From NCBI GenBank assembly GCA_903929755.1, contig CAIYVZ010000022.1, positions 17,844-81,843 on the forward strand: a stretch of DNA of 64,000 bases, in the 5' to 3' direction. Shown piece by piece: positions 9,802 through 18,408 of the stretch. Positions within the stretch are counted from its first letter, which is position 1. The number at the start of each line of letters is the position of its first letter. The DNA is from an uncultured Acidobacteriia bacterium. GTDB taxonomy: Bacteria > Acidobacteriota > Terriglobia > Bryobacterales > Bryobacteraceae. Position numbers and translations under genes: made by a program. A model generated the notes under the pieces. That model did no database searches. It saw only the letters and a program-made list of their open reading frames with translations, and had not been told where the DNA came from.

Positions 9802-10524
9802 ATGGCCGGAGCTTCGATAATGCGGCGCGATGGCGCTGGTGCGGGTCCGCTGGCGGTGATTCTGTTTGGATCCCCTGGGTCGGGGAAGGGAACTCAGTCC
9901 AGGTTCCTTGTTGAGATGTTGGGGATCCCGCAGATTTCCACTGGTGACATGCTTCGTGATCATATGAGGCGTGGGACTGGTACCGGCGAAGCGATCGCGG
10001 ATCGGATGCGGGCAGGTTCTCTTGTTCCTGACGAGATGGTGAACAGGTTGGTGTCCGAGAGGATCCAGCTGGATGACTGCCAGTCGGGATTTATCCTGGA
10101 TGGCTACCCACGGACGATATCCCAGGCGGCCGCGATGGTGGACCTTCTGGCGGGCCTTGGTGGTGAAGAAGTAGTAATTCACCTCTCCGTGGATTACAAT
10201 GTAATTATGTCCCGGATGGCGGGACGGCGGGTGTGTCTGAAGTGCGGTACACTTTATAATGCTGTTACCCGTCCTCCTCGGATCGCTGGGGTTTGTGACA
10301 GCGATAACGCCGTTCTGGTGATTCGGGAAGATGATCGTGAAGAAGTGGTAAGTGAACGCTTGAAGCAATATGAGGCGCAAACGAAGCCGCTCGTAGAGTT
10401 TTTTAGGGAATCGGGTAAACGGCTAGTGGAAGTGAACGCGAGTGTGGAACAGCCTGAGGTTATTTGTGGGCGGATTCGGGAAAGTCTTGGGTCGTTACCA
10501 GGCGCCGGGGTCTATTCCTCTTGA
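9802..10524 (+). CDS. adk: Adenylate kinase with zinc-binding LID
   Basis: Adenylate kinase, 240 residues, interconverting ATP + AMP and 2 ADP. The P-loop GSPGSGKGT lies at about residues 24-32, the AMP site STGDMLRD follows, and DGYPRT is the usual motif. The LID has C-x2-C (CLKC) and later C-x2-D (CDSD), the Cys3-Asp zinc site known from Bacillus. The first ~16 residues (MAGASIMRRDGAGAG) extend beyond most adenylate kinases, so an internal ATG at 9820 is an alternative start. The stop overlaps the map start codon. Confidence 0.96.
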   Translation: MAGASIMRRDGAGAGPLAVILFGSPGSGKGTQSRFLVEMLGIPQISTGDMLRDHMRRGTGTGEAIADRMRAGSLVPDEMVNRLVSERIQLDDCQSGFILDGYPRTISQAAAMVDLLAGLGGEEVVIHLSVDYNVIMSRMAGRRVCLKCGTLYNAVTRPPRIAGVCDSDNAVLVIREDDREEVVSERLKQYEAQTKPLVEFFRESGKRLVEVNASVEQPEVICGRIRESLGSLPGAGVYSS

Positions 10525-11291
10525 TCGTACGCAAAACACCGGCGGAACTCGATAAGATGCGGAAGAGTGGGCTTCTGGTACATCAGATCCTGCACACTCT
10601 GGGTGATATGGTTGAGGTGGGTATCTCCACTTGGGACCTTGAAGTTGCCGCCGTCCGGATGATGGACGATGCGGGTGCGAAGCCGGCGTTCAAGGGTTAC
10701 TACGTTCCTGCGGCGGGTGAGCGGTATCGATTTGTACTGTGTACCTCGATTAACGAGGAGATCGTACACGGGATGCCGAACCCAAAGAAGATATTGAAGT
10801 CTGGTGATATCGTATCGATAGATACGGGTGTCTCGCTGAACGGGTATTTTGGCGATTCTGCCTTAACGGTTCCCGTGGGCGAAGTGACTGAACAGGTTAA
10901 GCGTTTGCTTAAAGTGACCGAAGCGTCCCTGGAACTCGCGATCGATAAGGTGCGAGAGGGTAATCGGTTATTTGACATTTGTAGCACGGTGGAGGATCAC
11001 GTTGTGGGCAACGGGTTCTCGATCGTGAGGGAATATGTGGGACATGGGATTGGGACGCAGCTTCATGAGGAGCCGCAGGTTCCCAATTATGTGGACCGCC
11101 GGAATGAGAACCCCCGGTTGCGTGAGGGGATGGTGCTTGCGATTGAGCCGATGGTGAATGCCGGGAAACCGGACGCCAGAGTACTTAAGGACAAGTGGAC
11201 TGCAGTGGCGAAGGACGGCTCGTACTCAGCCCACTTTGAGCACTGTATCGCGGTAACGGCTAACGGCCCATGGGTCTTAACCCGACCGTAG
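10521..11291 (+). CDS. map: Type I methionine aminopeptidase
   Basis: Removes the initiator Met from nascent proteins. The frame is open upstream into adk, but the product most likely begins at TTG 10521, overlapping the adk TGA (TTGA), giving 256 residues starting (M)IVRKTPAELDKMRKSG. Metal ligands are all present: the first Asp in SIDTGV, the second in FGDSA, His in GHGIGTQLHEEP, Glu in AIEPM and the final Glu in HFEHC. The secY-adk-map-infA order is classic. Confidence 0.95.
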   Translation: MIVRKTPAELDKMRKSGLLVHQILHTLGDMVEVGISTWDLEVAAVRMMDDAGAKPAFKGYYVPAAGERYRFVLCTSINEEIVHGMPNPKKILKSGDIVSIDTGVSLNGYFGDSALTVPVGEVTEQVKRLLKVTEASLELAIDKVREGNRLFDICSTVEDHVVGNGFSIVREYVGHGIGTQLHEEPQVPNYVDRRNENPRLREGMVLAIEPMVNAGKPDARVLKDKWTAVAKDGSYSAHFEHCIAVTANGPWVLTRP

Positions 11292-11313
11292 TTGTTTGGC
11301 TTCGTTTATTCGT

Positions 11314-11532
11314 ATGATGAAGATAGTCGAAGCGACCGTCACCGAAGAATTACCGGGCCTGCTTTACCGGCTGGTTTTAGAGAGTAATATGCAGGTTTTG
11401 GCTCATGGGTCGTTATCGGCTCCGGCTGGGACGGCTGTTCGGAATTGGGTCCGGCTGCTGCCGGGCGACCGGGTGGAAGTTGAGTTCGCCGAGCGCGATC
11501 TTACCCGGGGGCGGATAGTTCGGAAGTTATAA
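11314..11532 (+). CDS. infA: Translation initiation factor IF-1, divergent
   Basis: Small S1-like OB-fold protein of about 70 residues in the exact place of infA (map-infA-rpmJ). VEATVTEELPGLLYRLVLESNMQVLAHGS and LLPGDRVEVEFAERDLTRGRIV align with IF-1. The usual SGKMRKNxIRI segment, which inserts at the A site, is instead SAPAGTAVRNWVRLL, longer and lacking KMRK. Start is uncertain: ATG 11314 or 11317, or TTG 11296. No strong ribosome-binding site is visible. It could be a specialised paralogue with a canonical copy elsewhere. Confidence 0.8.
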   Translation: MMKIVEATVTEELPGLLYRLVLESNMQVLAHGSLSAPAGTAVRNWVRLLPGDRVEVEFAERDLTRGRIVRKL

Positions 11533-11582
11533 GATTCAGGCTCGACGGGTGTTTTGCGAGCGGGCGAGGCAGGTAAGAGACA

Positions 11583-11696
11583 ATGAAAGTTCGGGCTTCA
11601 GTAAAAAAGATGTGCGACAAGTGCAAGTTGATCCACCGCGAAGGCGTGGTGCGTGTCATTTGTGCGAACCCTAAGCACAAGCAGCGTCAGGGATAA
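11583..11696 (+). CDS. rpmJ: 50S ribosomal protein L36
   Basis: bL36, 37 residues, starting [15 protein letters not shown] and ending NPKHKQRQG. The zinc ribbon is complete: CDKC, then a Cys (VICANPKH), then the His of KHKQ. It lies between infA and rpsM as in most bacteria, with AGGTAAGAG upstream of its ATG. It is an easily missed small gene. Confidence 0.97.
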   Translation: MKVRASVKKMCDKCKLIHREGVVRVICANPKHKQRQG

Positions 11697-11711
11697 GGAT
11701 CAAAGAGGAAT

Positions 11712-12098
11712 ATGGCACGTATTGCGGGTGTCGATCTGCCGCCGAAAAAGCGGGCTGAGATCGGATTAACTTATATCTACGGAATCGGCAGGACTCGCGC
11801 GAAGAGCCTGTTGTACCGTACTGGCATCGATTTCAACAAGAAGATTGGCGACCTGACGGAAGATGAAGTCAGCGGCATCCGCCAGATCCTCGAAGATGAG
11901 GGCTCAGTGGAAGGCGATCTCCGTAAGGAAATATCGCTGAACATTAAGCGTCACATCGAGATGGGGTCGTATCGCGGTCTGCGTCATCGCCGTGGTCTGC
12001 CAACTCGTGGTCAGCGCACCCACACCAACTCACGGACCCGTAAGGGACCACGTAAGGGTACTGTGGCGAACAAGAAGAAAGCGACGGCGAAGACCTAA
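11712..12098 (+). CDS. rpsM: 30S ribosomal protein S13
   Basis: uS13, 128 residues, in the head near the P site. Begins [26 protein letters not shown] and ends with the Lys-rich tail typical of S13; the [23 protein letters not shown] segment is diagnostic. SD GAGGA precedes the ATG. The stop and rpsK start overlap as TAATG. Confidence 0.98.
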   Translation: MARIAGVDLPPKKRAEIGLTYIYGIGRTRAKSLLYRTGIDFNKKIGDLTEDEVSGIRQILEDEGSVEGDLRKEISLNIKRHIEMGSYRGLRHRRGLPTRGQRTHTNSRTRKGPRKGTVANKKKATAKT

Positions 12099-12505
12099 TG
12101 GCCAAGGCACCTGTAAAGTCCACCAAAAAGAAGCACGTAAAGAAGAAGGAAAAGCGCGTAGTACACGTGGGCATCGTCCACGTGCAGGCCACCTTCAACA
12201 ACACCATCGTGACTATTTCCGATCCGGACGGCAACGTCGTTTCCTGGTCGAGTGCTGGTTCGCTGGGCTTCCGTGGCTCCCGCAAGGGCACCCCTTTCGC
12301 AGCTCAGCAGGCGGCTCTCACAGCTGCCAACAAGGCCGGCGAAGTGGGACTCCGTACCGTGGAAGTGCGCGTTTCGGGACCTGGTTCCGGGCGTGAATCC
12401 GCAGTCCGGGCTCTTTCGACTGCTGGCCTTGATGTTCGCGCCATTCGTGATACGACGGCAATTCCGCACAACGGATGCCGTCCCCCCAAGAAACGTCGCG
12501 TTTGA
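12098..12505 (+). CDS. rpsK: 30S ribosomal protein S11
   Basis: uS11, 135 residues, on the platform of the small subunit. After a Lys-rich N-terminus come [37 protein letters not shown] and the C-terminal [18 protein letters not shown], all signatures. It is followed by a hairpin at 12512-12541. Confidence 0.98.
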   Translation: MAKAPVKSTKKKHVKKKEKRVVHVGIVHVQATFNNTIVTISDPDGNVVSWSSAGSLGFRGSRKGTPFAAQQAALTAANKAGEVGLRTVEVRVSGPGSGRESAVRALSTAGLDVRAIRDTTAIPHNGCRPPKKRRV

Positions 12506-12511
12506 TTTTGG

Positions 12512-12541
12512 CACCGGCGCTCCCTTACAGGGGCGCCGGTG
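12512..12541 (+). terminator. Hairpin with T-rich flank between rpsK and rpsD
   Basis: Arms CACCGGCGC(T)CCC and GGGGCGCCGGTG form a 12-bp GC-rich stem (one T bulge or wobble) around a short TTACA loop, followed by ATTTGTTTTGTG. It looks like a weak rho-independent terminator or attenuator inside the ribosomal operon. Since rpsD, rpoA and rplQ continue on the same strand, it probably reduces rather than stops transcription. Confidence 0.6.
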
Positions 12542-12613
12542 ATTTGTTTTGTGTAGAGCGGGACTGAAGGCCTCCTCAGGTCGTAAACCGCACGTGAATT
12601 AGGAGAAAGTTAC

Positions 12614-13246
12614 TTGGCACGTTATAGAGGGCCTGTCTGCCGTTTGTGCAGACGCGAGGGCATGAAGTTGTTTTTGAAGGGCGAACGCTGCCACACCGAA
12701 AAGTGTGCCATTGAGCGTCGGAACTTCTTCCCCGGGCAGCATGGTAAAGATCGTAAGCCGAAGATGGTTGGCTACGGTATCCAGTTGCGAGAGAAGCAGA
12801 AGGTTCGCCGTATTTACGGTGTTCTGGAAGCTCAGTTCCGCAATACGTTTGAAAAAGCGACGAAGATGAAGGGCATCACGGGTGAAAACCTGCTGGCGTC
12901 TCTCGAACGTCGGCTGGACAGCGTCATCTACAGGATGGGTCTCGCGACCAGCCGGTCGCAGGCTCGGCAGATTGTTCGCCACGGTCACATTAACGTGAAC
13001 GGCCACAAGTGCAACATTCCTTCAGCCATGGTGAAGCCTGGTGACGAGCTGGCAGTTCGTGATTCGAGCAAGGAAAATGCCGCAATTCTGGCGGCACGTG
13101 AAGCGACAGCTCACGCTCCGTCGCCGGGTTGGATGGAAGTCGATAAGGATAATCTCAAGGGCCGTATTTTGAGCATGCCGCGGCGCGATGAGTTGACGCA
13201 GATTCCGATCAATGAACAACTGATCGTCGAACTGTACTCGAAGTAA
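12614..13246 (+). CDS. rpsD: 30S ribosomal protein S4 (zinc-ribbon form, TTG start)
   Basis: uS4, 210 residues, primary 16S binder and assembly nucleator. Start is TTG behind AGGAGAAAG, giving [16 protein letters not shown]. Four N-terminal cysteines (CxxC, then C-x4-C in RCHTEKC) indicate the zinc-containing C+ form of S4. The S4 RNA-binding domain [30 protein letters not shown] follows at about residue 95. In enterobacteria S4 represses this operon. No recognisable leader pseudoknot was identified here. Confidence 0.97.
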   Translation: MARYRGPVCRLCRREGMKLFLKGERCHTEKCAIERRNFFPGQHGKDRKPKMVGYGIQLREKQKVRRIYGVLEAQFRNTFEKATKMKGITGENLLASLERRLDSVIYRMGLATSRSQARQIVRHGHINVNGHKCNIPSAMVKPGDELAVRDSSKENAAILAAREATAHAPSPGWMEVDKDNLKGRILSMPRRDELTQIPINEQLIVELYSK

Positions 13247-13259
13247 TTGTTCGCATGAC

Positions 13260-13285
13260 GGGGCGGTGGCCATGGGCTCCGCCCC
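13260..13285 (+). terminator. Possible weak terminator between rpsD and rpoA
   Basis: A 7-bp perfect stem, GGGGCGG with CCGCCCC, encloses a 12-base loop and is followed shortly by CTCTGCGTTTTTA. The T run starts about eight bases after the stem, so termination would be inefficient. The 130-base rpsD-rpoA gap otherwise shows no gene. Confidence 0.4.
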
Positions 13286-13376
13286 CTCTGCGTTTTTAGT
13301 AAATTAGTGGTGTTGTACAAAATCGGCCTGCGCGGATTGAGATAAAGCCTGGCCGCTATTGGAGTGAAAGATAATT

Positions 13377-14402
13377 ATGTCGTTCAAGGGATTTCAGAAA
13401 CCCAAACGCCTGGTCGCGAACACCGAGACTCTGACTGAGCGCTACGGTATGTTTACGGCCCAGCCCTTTCAGCGGGGCTTCGGCACCACAATTGGCAACT
13501 CGCTGCGTCGCGTTCTGCTTTCGAGCATTGAAGGCGCTGCTATCACTGCCGTTCGTATCGACGGTGTGGATCATGAGTTCAGCCCTATCCCGGGCGTGGT
13601 GGAAGATGCGACCGATATCATCCTCAACCTGAAACAGATTCCCTTTAAGGTGATGAGTGAAGGTACCAAGGTTTGTCGGTTGGTTGTTGATAAGGCCGGC
13701 GAAGTGTTTTCCGGTCAGATTGAAACCGACGCTGATGTGGAAGTTCTGGATCGCCACATGCATATCGCTACCGTTTCTGAAGGCGGCAAACTCGATATCG
13801 AGATGCGGCTGAAGACGGGTCGCGGCTACGTGTCGGCCGATAAGAACTTCGATGAAGATCTTGCCATCGGCTTTATCCCGATCGACTCGGTTCATTCTCC
13901 TGTACGTAAAGTGAATTTCTCGGTCGAGGCTGCCCGTCTCGGGCAGATGACTGACTACGACAAGTTGACACTTGAAGTGTGGACGAATGGCGCGATCTCT
14001 CCGCAGGACGCAATTGGTCACGCCGCGAAGCTGTTGAAAGATCACATGACGATCTTCATCAACTTCGAAGAAATTGCCGAAGTTTCGGATGAACCGGCAG
14101 AGCGCAGTATGGATCGCCTCGGTGAACAGCTCAATCGCAGCGTGGAAGAACTCGAGCTTTCGGTGCGGTCGTACAACTGCCTCAAGAACGCCGGTATCCA
14201 GACTATCAACGAACTCGTCCAGAAGACGGAATCGGAAATGTTGCGGACCAAGAATTTTGGCCGTAAATCTCTCAACGAAATTAAAGAAATCCTCGCCGGA
14301 CTGGGACTTGGTCTCGGTATGAAGCCGGACTCGCATGGTCGTTTGGTCGCTCCGCCTCCGGGCTCGGGTGTGTCAGAAGCTATTGGCGACGACGATTTCT
14401 AA
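13377..14402 (+). CDS. rpoA: RNA polymerase alpha subunit
   Basis: RpoA, 341 residues. The N-terminal dimerisation domain contains [34 protein letters not shown]. The C-terminal domain, binding UP-element DNA and activators, starts near residue 255 with [27 protein letters not shown] and includes [18 protein letters not shown]. Position between rpsD and rplQ is standard for the alpha operon. Confidence 0.98.
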   Translation: MSFKGFQKPKRLVANTETLTERYGMFTAQPFQRGFGTTIGNSLRRVLLSSIEGAAITAVRIDGVDHEFSPIPGVVEDATDIILNLKQIPFKVMSEGTKVCRLVVDKAGEVFSGQIETDADVEVLDRHMHIATVSEGGKLDIEMRLKTGRGYVSADKNFDEDLAIGFIPIDSVHSPVRKVNFSVEAARLGQMTDYDKLTLEVWTNGAISPQDAIGHAAKLLKDHMTIFINFEEIAEVSDEPAERSMDRLGEQLNRSVEELELSVRSYNCLKNAGIQTINELVQKTESEMLRTKNFGRKSLNEIKEILAGLGLGLGMKPDSHGRLVAPPPGSGVSEAIGDDDF

Positions 14403-14436
14403 AAGCGGCATTCAGCTCACAGGACAGGCATAAGAC

Positions 14437-14889
14437 ATGCGACACAGATTTGGAAATGCGAAACTCAAGCGGGACGTCGGGGCGCGTAACAGCCTCCTCA
14501 AGAACCTCACCACGAGTGTGGTTCTGGAGGAACGCGTCATCACCACCATCCCGAAGGCGAAGGCCGTCCAGCCTCTCGTTGAAAAGATGATCACGCTCGC
14601 CAAGAAGGACACACTTCATACACGGCGGCAGGCGGCGGCGTTCCTTACCACGCCCGCGTCGGTGAAGAAATTGTTTGATACGCTGGGTTCTCGGTTCGGC
14701 CAGCGTGCCGGCGGGTACACACGTATCACTCGGCTTGGACCACGTAAGGGCGATGGCGCGGAATTGGCGATGCTCGAGTTCGTCGGTTCCGAACTGGTGA
14801 AGCGTGCGGCCGAACGTGCCAAACGTCGTGAAGAACGGCTCAAGGCGCAGCAGGAAGGCGTCGATCCCGACTCCCCCGTCGACGAATAA
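14437..14889 (+). CDS. rplQ: 50S ribosomal protein L17
   Basis: bL17, 150 residues. MRHRFGNAKLKRDVGARNSLLKNL resembles the usual MRHRxxxxKLxR start, followed by VVLEERVITTIPKAKAVQPLVEKMITLAKKD and the GGYTRITRLGPRKGDGAELAMLEFV segment. A charged C-terminal tail extends it beyond the ~120-residue norm. It is the last gene of the superoperon and is followed by a strong terminator. Confidence 0.97.
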   Translation: MRHRFGNAKLKRDVGARNSLLKNLTTSVVLEERVITTIPKAKAVQPLVEKMITLAKKDTLHTRRQAAAFLTTPASVKKLFDTLGSRFGQRAGGYTRITRLGPRKGDGAELAMLEFVGSELVKRAAERAKRREERLKAQQEGVDPDSPVDE

Positions 14890-14915
14890 ACCATTTAAAC
14901 ATAACGACTTGTAAT

Positions 14916-14954
14916 AAAGCCGCGAACCAGTCTTAGTGACTGGTTCGCGGCTTT
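14916..14954 (+). terminator. Strong rho-independent terminator of the ribosomal superoperon
   Basis: A perfect 17-bp inverted repeat (AAAGCCGCGAACCAGTC and its complement) around a TTAGT loop, followed by GTTATTTCT. It lies 27 bases after the rplQ stop. The A-rich left and T-rich right stem ends make it potentially bidirectional. Confidence 0.9.
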
Positions 14955-15044
14955 GTTATTTCTGGTGAAGCGAAAAGTTTTTGGGGCCCGAGGGCGGCCC
15001 GACCCTCAAGGTTTTGCGAGTTTCAGCCGATTAGACTCCAGAAC

Positions 15045-15908
15045 ATGTTTCCCCTAATTGGTCTCGTGGTGGTGTTCGGCTCCATTCTGGGAGGCTTCCT
15101 GATGGAGAAGGGGCCCCTTGCTGTTCTGGTCCAGCCTGCCGAGTTGATTATCATCGGTGGCGCTGCGATCGGTACGCTTCTGGTGGGAAATCCGCTGCCG
15201 ATTGTGATTCGGATGTTTACGGGTTTGCTTGGTGTTTTGTCCGGGAGTAAATACACCAAGTCCTTTTATCTTGATTCGCTCAAGATGTTGAATGACATCT
15301 TCACTTTCGCACGCAAAAGTGGCATGGCCAAGCTGGAAGAGGATGTGGAGAATCCGGACAAGAGTGCCGTGTTCTCGAAATATCCCAAGATCATCAAGGA
15401 CCACCACATCCTGCATTTTGTCTGCGACACGCTGCGGACGGCGGTGTCGGGAGTGGTTCCTCCTCACGATCTGGATGCGATGATCGAGAACGATATCGAC
15501 ATACACCACCACGAGGCACTGCTGCCGGCTAAGGCTCTTTCGACCGTGTCGGATGCCTTACCTGGGCTCGGGATTGTGGCTGCGGTGCTTGGTGTCGTGA
15601 TCACGATGGGGGCACTGGGTGGTCCGCCGGAAGAGATCGGGCATAAGGTAGCGGCCGCACTGGTGGGTACGTTTCTCGGGATCTTACTTTGTTACGGCGT
15701 TGGGTCGCCGTTGGCGTCGAATCTGGAGCAGATGGTGGATGCCGAAGGGCAGTTCTACCAGATGTTGCGAGCTGGTCTGATGGCGTTTGCCCGCGGTATG
15801 GCTCCGATGATCGCTGTCGAGTTTGCGAGACGTGCAATTCCGCACGAGCTGCGTCCGTCGTTTAAGGACATGGAGGCCGCCTGCAAGGGTGCGCCGAAGG
15901 CGGCATAA
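15045..15908 (+). CDS. motA: Flagellar motor stator protein MotA
   Basis: MotA, 287 residues, an inner-membrane stator subunit that with MotB conducts H+ or Na+ and drives flagellar rotation. Four hydrophobic segments are visible (about residues 1-20, 33-55, 165-190 and 200-220) with the long cytoplasmic loop between the second and third. The third segment contains PGLGIVAAVLGVVITMG, including the functional Pro and Gly. The start ATG (MFPLIGLVVV) has no strong SD. motB follows after two bases. This suggests a motile organism, though no other flagellar gene is in the window. Confidence 0.92.
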   Translation: MFPLIGLVVVFGSILGGFLMEKGPLAVLVQPAELIIIGGAAIGTLLVGNPLPIVIRMFTGLLGVLSGSKYTKSFYLDSLKMLNDIFTFARKSGMAKLEEDVENPDKSAVFSKYPKIIKDHHILHFVCDTLRTAVSGVVPPHDLDAMIENDIDIHHHEALLPAKALSTVSDALPGLGIVAAVLGVVITMGALGGPPEEIGHKVAAALVGTFLGILLCYGVGSPLASNLEQMVDAEGQFYQMLRAGLMAFARGMAPMIAVEFARRAIPHELRPSFKDMEAACKGAPKAA

Positions 15909-15910
15909 GA

Positions 15911-16858
15911 ATGGCGCAACCTGCTCAGCAAATTATCATCATCAGGAGAAAGAAGGCTGGCCACGCGGCTCATCATGGTGGTGCGTGGAAGGTTGCTTAT
16001 GCGGATTTCGTCACCGCGATGATGGCGCTCTTCATCGTATTGTGGCTGCTTAGTAGCAGCGAACAGGTGCAGAAGGCTGTGGGGGGGTATTTCACCGATC
16101 CGAACGGGCATGGAAAAGACGTGGGGAACGGTCTTCGCGGAGCAGGTAGTGAAAGTCTCCCGGTCCACAAAGACGATATGAAGAAGTTGAAGGAGAAGCT
16201 GGAACAGGCCGTCAAGGATACCGGTTCGCTGGACCGTATCAAGCAGAATATTGTGATCACGGTGACGGGTGAAGGACTTCGGATTGAATTGATTGAGGAT
16301 GAAAAGGGTACTTTCTTTGAATCGGGCAATGCGAATCCAACCGGCTACGGGAAGGATCTGTTGAAGACGCTGGCTGAAGAGATTGGGAAACTGCCGAACA
16401 AGATCACGATGGAGGGGCACACGGATTCCACGCCTTTCGTGGGGCGGGGCGGGTATTCGAATTGGGAGTTGTCTGCGGACCGGGCAAATGCTGCGAGGCG
16501 CTGGATGCAGGAACAGGGTGTCCGGGCTGACCAGGTTACGCAGGTGCGCGGGTTTGCCGATCAGAGTCCGCGTGAGCTAAATGATCCTGGAAGTGCCGCG
16601 AACCGGCGTATCACGTTGATTATTCAGTATCAGAAGCAGGATAAGCCCGGTGGCGATGTTGAGGTGGCCAAAGCGGAAGGTGGGGAAGCCAAGGGAGGCG
16701 CGGAGAAGGCTGAGCGGAAGGACGATAAGTCCGCCGAGCACAGCACGAGTGAGGATAAAAAGTCGGCCGAAAAAAAGGGTGATGAGAAGAAGGTTGATGA
16801 GAAGAAGGGTGATGAGAAGAAGGTTGACGAAAAGAAACCTTCCCCTGGGCACAAGTAG
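15911..16858 (+). CDS. motB: Flagellar motor stator protein MotB
   Basis: MotB, 315 residues. A basic N-terminus is followed by the single transmembrane helix with the conserved proton-binding Asp at residue 32 (VAYADFVTAMMALFIVLWLL). The OmpA-like peptidoglycan-binding domain spans roughly residues 120-245 (GHTDSTP, NWELSADRANAARRWM, ANRRITL). The final ~65 residues are a highly charged Lys/Glu/Asp tail with a duplicated decapeptide. A short N-terminal Gln/Ile stretch precedes the usual RRKKAGH. Confidence 0.94.
   Translation: MAQPAQQIIIIRRKKAGHAAHHGGAWKVAYADFVTAMMALFIVLWLLSSSEQVQKAVGGYFTDPNGHGKDVGNGLRGAGSESLPVHKDDMKKLKEKLEQAVKDTGSLDRIKQNIVITVTGEGLRIELIEDEKGTFFESGNANPTGYGKDLLKTLAEEIGKLPNKITMEGHTDSTPFVGRGGYSNWELSADRANAARRWMQEQGVRADQVTQVRGFADQSPRELNDPGSAANRRITLIIQYQKQDKPGGDVEVAKAEGGEAKGGAEKAERKDDKSAEHSTSEDKKSAEKKGDEKKVDEKKGDEKKVDEKKPSPGHK
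16778..16837 (+). repeat. Two tandem 30-bp units in the 3' end of motB
   Basis: Two near-identical 30-base units encode GDEKKVDEKK twice in frame, so the reading frame is kept. Each unit contains an imperfect 15-base half-repeat. This is a coding minisatellite able to vary by slippage, in the disordered periplasmic C-terminus of MotB. Confidence 0.85.
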
Positions 16859-16905
16859 GGATTATTCCCTGTGTCGTGTTCTCCGCCCACGGCTGCGGCA
16901 GCGAG

Positions 16906-18150
16906 TTAGTAGGGCACTTTAATAAAATGGTCGTCCCGGTGATTGGCCCAACGCTCATTGGGCAGGATTGGCGACCAGCCAGGTCGGGACGGATCCTGGT
17001 CATAAGGGTAATCGCCCAACCGCTTATAGAGTTCTGAGTATTCCCGGAGTTTCTCACGATTTAGCTTGACGCCCAGGCCGGGTCCCCCGGGCACGCGGAT
17101 CATGCCGTCTTCGTACTTCATCAGGCCACCTTCGATGACATCGTCAGTCAGATGGTGGTAGTGCGCATCCGCGGCAAAAGACAGATTGGGTAAAACCGCG
17201 CCCAGGTGCAACATCGTGGCCAACTGGATTCCGAGTTCTCCGGAACTGTGCACGGCAACGCCAAGTTGGAAGGTCTCGCAAATCGCCGCAGCTTTCACGC
17301 AAGGGCGAATTCCTCCCCAGAATGTTGTGTCCAGGAGAATCACATCCACTGCCGTATTGAGTATATTTTGGGACAATTGCTCGAAGTTGACCACGACGGT
17401 ATTCGTTGCCAAGGGTATGCGCACCATTTCTCGGGTCCGCCGCATGCCGTTCAGGCCAAACACGGGGTCTTCAAAATAGTCATTACGGATACCTTCTATC
17501 GCCTGGCCAAAACGAATCGCCTGTTCGGTGGACCAAACTCCGTTGGGATCGATCCGGTAGGAGTCGCCGGGGAGGGACGCAGCCAGCGCACGGTAGGCTT
17601 CCAGTTCATAGTCCGGATGGAATATTCCTGCCTTTAACTTGTGAGCATGAAAGCCGAATTCCGCTTTCAGGCTGGTGGCTTCCGCCACCAGTTGGTCCAC
17701 CGTTCGAACCTCTCCGCGGCCGGTTGCTGGATTTGGATAGCGGAAAAAGCAGTACGAGGCAAAGGGCACACGTTCTCGCAGTCTACCGCCGAGAATGTCG
17801 GAAACGGGCACACCCCACGCCTGGCCCAGAATGTCGAGGCAGGCGAATTCCAACGCCGCCAATACCTGAGTTCGATTGTTGTAGAGAGACGCTGTCGGAT
17901 TCGCGATGAGAAACCGCATCTCTTCGAGGCGGGCAGGATCATGGCCGACTAAATAGCCCTTCATGGCACGGAACACGGCTTCTGCGGACTCGCCGCCACC
18001 ACCCATCTCGCCCAAGCCGATCAGCCCGGTGTCGGTTTCGACCTCAACAATTGTGCGTACAAAACGTCCCCAGTGGCAGCCATTTGCATGCCGCAACGGA
18101 GCCTTTAGGGGCACAGTGACGGTGGTCGCGCGAATATCCCGAATCTTCAT
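16906..18150 (-). CDS. Enolase-superfamily dehydratase, glucarate-dehydratase-like
   Basis: 414 residues of the mandelate-racemase/muconate-lactonizing enolase superfamily. It has the N-terminal capping domain and a TIM barrel with the KxK base (HKLKAG, about residue 168). Metal ligands are the Asp in RIDPNG, the Glu in YFEDPVF and an Asn in PLATNTV. The Asn third ligand and the downstream Asp (LLDTTFWGG) and His (AVHSSGELG) are as in glucarate dehydratase, so dehydration of an acid sugar is likely. The substrate cannot be decided. Convergent with motB, 47 bases away. Confidence 0.85.
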   Translation of the reverse strand: MKIRDIRATTVTVPLKAPLRHANGCHWGRFVRTIVEVETDTGLIGLGEMGGGGESAEAVFRAMKGYLVGHDPARLEEMRFLIANPTASLYNNRTQVLAALEFACLDILGQAWGVPVSDILGGRLRERVPFASYCFFRYPNPATGRGEVRTVDQLVAEATSLKAEFGFHAHKLKAGIFHPDYELEAYRALAASLPGDSYRIDPNGVWSTEQAIRFGQAIEGIRNDYFEDPVFGLNGMRRTREMVRIPLATNTVVVNFEQLSQNILNTAVDVILLDTTFWGGIRPCVKAAAICETFQLGVAVHSSGELGIQLATMLHLGAVLPNLSFAADAHYHHLTDDVIEGGLMKYEDGMIRVPGGPGLGVKLNREKLREYSELYKRLGDYPYDQDPSRPGWSPILPNERWANHRDDHFIKVPY

Positions 18151-18179
18151 GATTTGGCTTCATATTACGACACTGGTTA

Positions 18180-18398
18180 TCACTCCAGCGTCTCTTTCAA
18201 AAAGGCAGTAGTTTCGTGGATCTGGACAGATTCTGTCGGGCTTAGGTCCCTTAACTTCAGAAGAACCTCGACGAACTGGGCAATCCCCGCACAGCTGGCA
18301 ACGTCTCGGCCTATCGCGGGGTCGTTCGCCTGATAAACCACTCCGATGGCGCCGCGTCCGACTTCGCCGACAATTCTGTAGCGGCCAATGCGGTCCAT
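18180..18398 (-). pseudogene. Remnant of a serine/threonine protein kinase (N-lobe only)
   Basis: A 72-codon frame begins MDRIGRYRIVGEVGRGAIGV, a textbook start of a bacterial Hanks-type kinase with the glycine-rich loop (GRGAIGVVYQA) and ANDPAIGRDVA. Exactly where the ATP-anchoring VAxK lysine should follow, the sequence changes to SCAGIAQFVEVLL with no kinase similarity and ends 34 codons later. No catalytic HRD or DFG motif is present. Probably an internal deletion left the two ends joined. It lies between the SRPBCC gene and the dehydratase gene, same strand. Confidence 0.7.
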
Positions 18399-18408
18399 AC
18401 ACCGGAGC

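Noticed and set aside
8497..10380. A 627-codon open frame on the minus strand across secY and adk
   Set aside because: It is antisense to two unmistakable genes, has His/Arg-rich composition typical of shadow frames in GC-rich DNA, and has no family resemblance.
16778..16837. Repeat array considered as CRISPR-like or regulatory
   Set aside because: The two units are contiguous, without spacers, and encode a continuous Lys/Glu/Asp-rich MotB tail.
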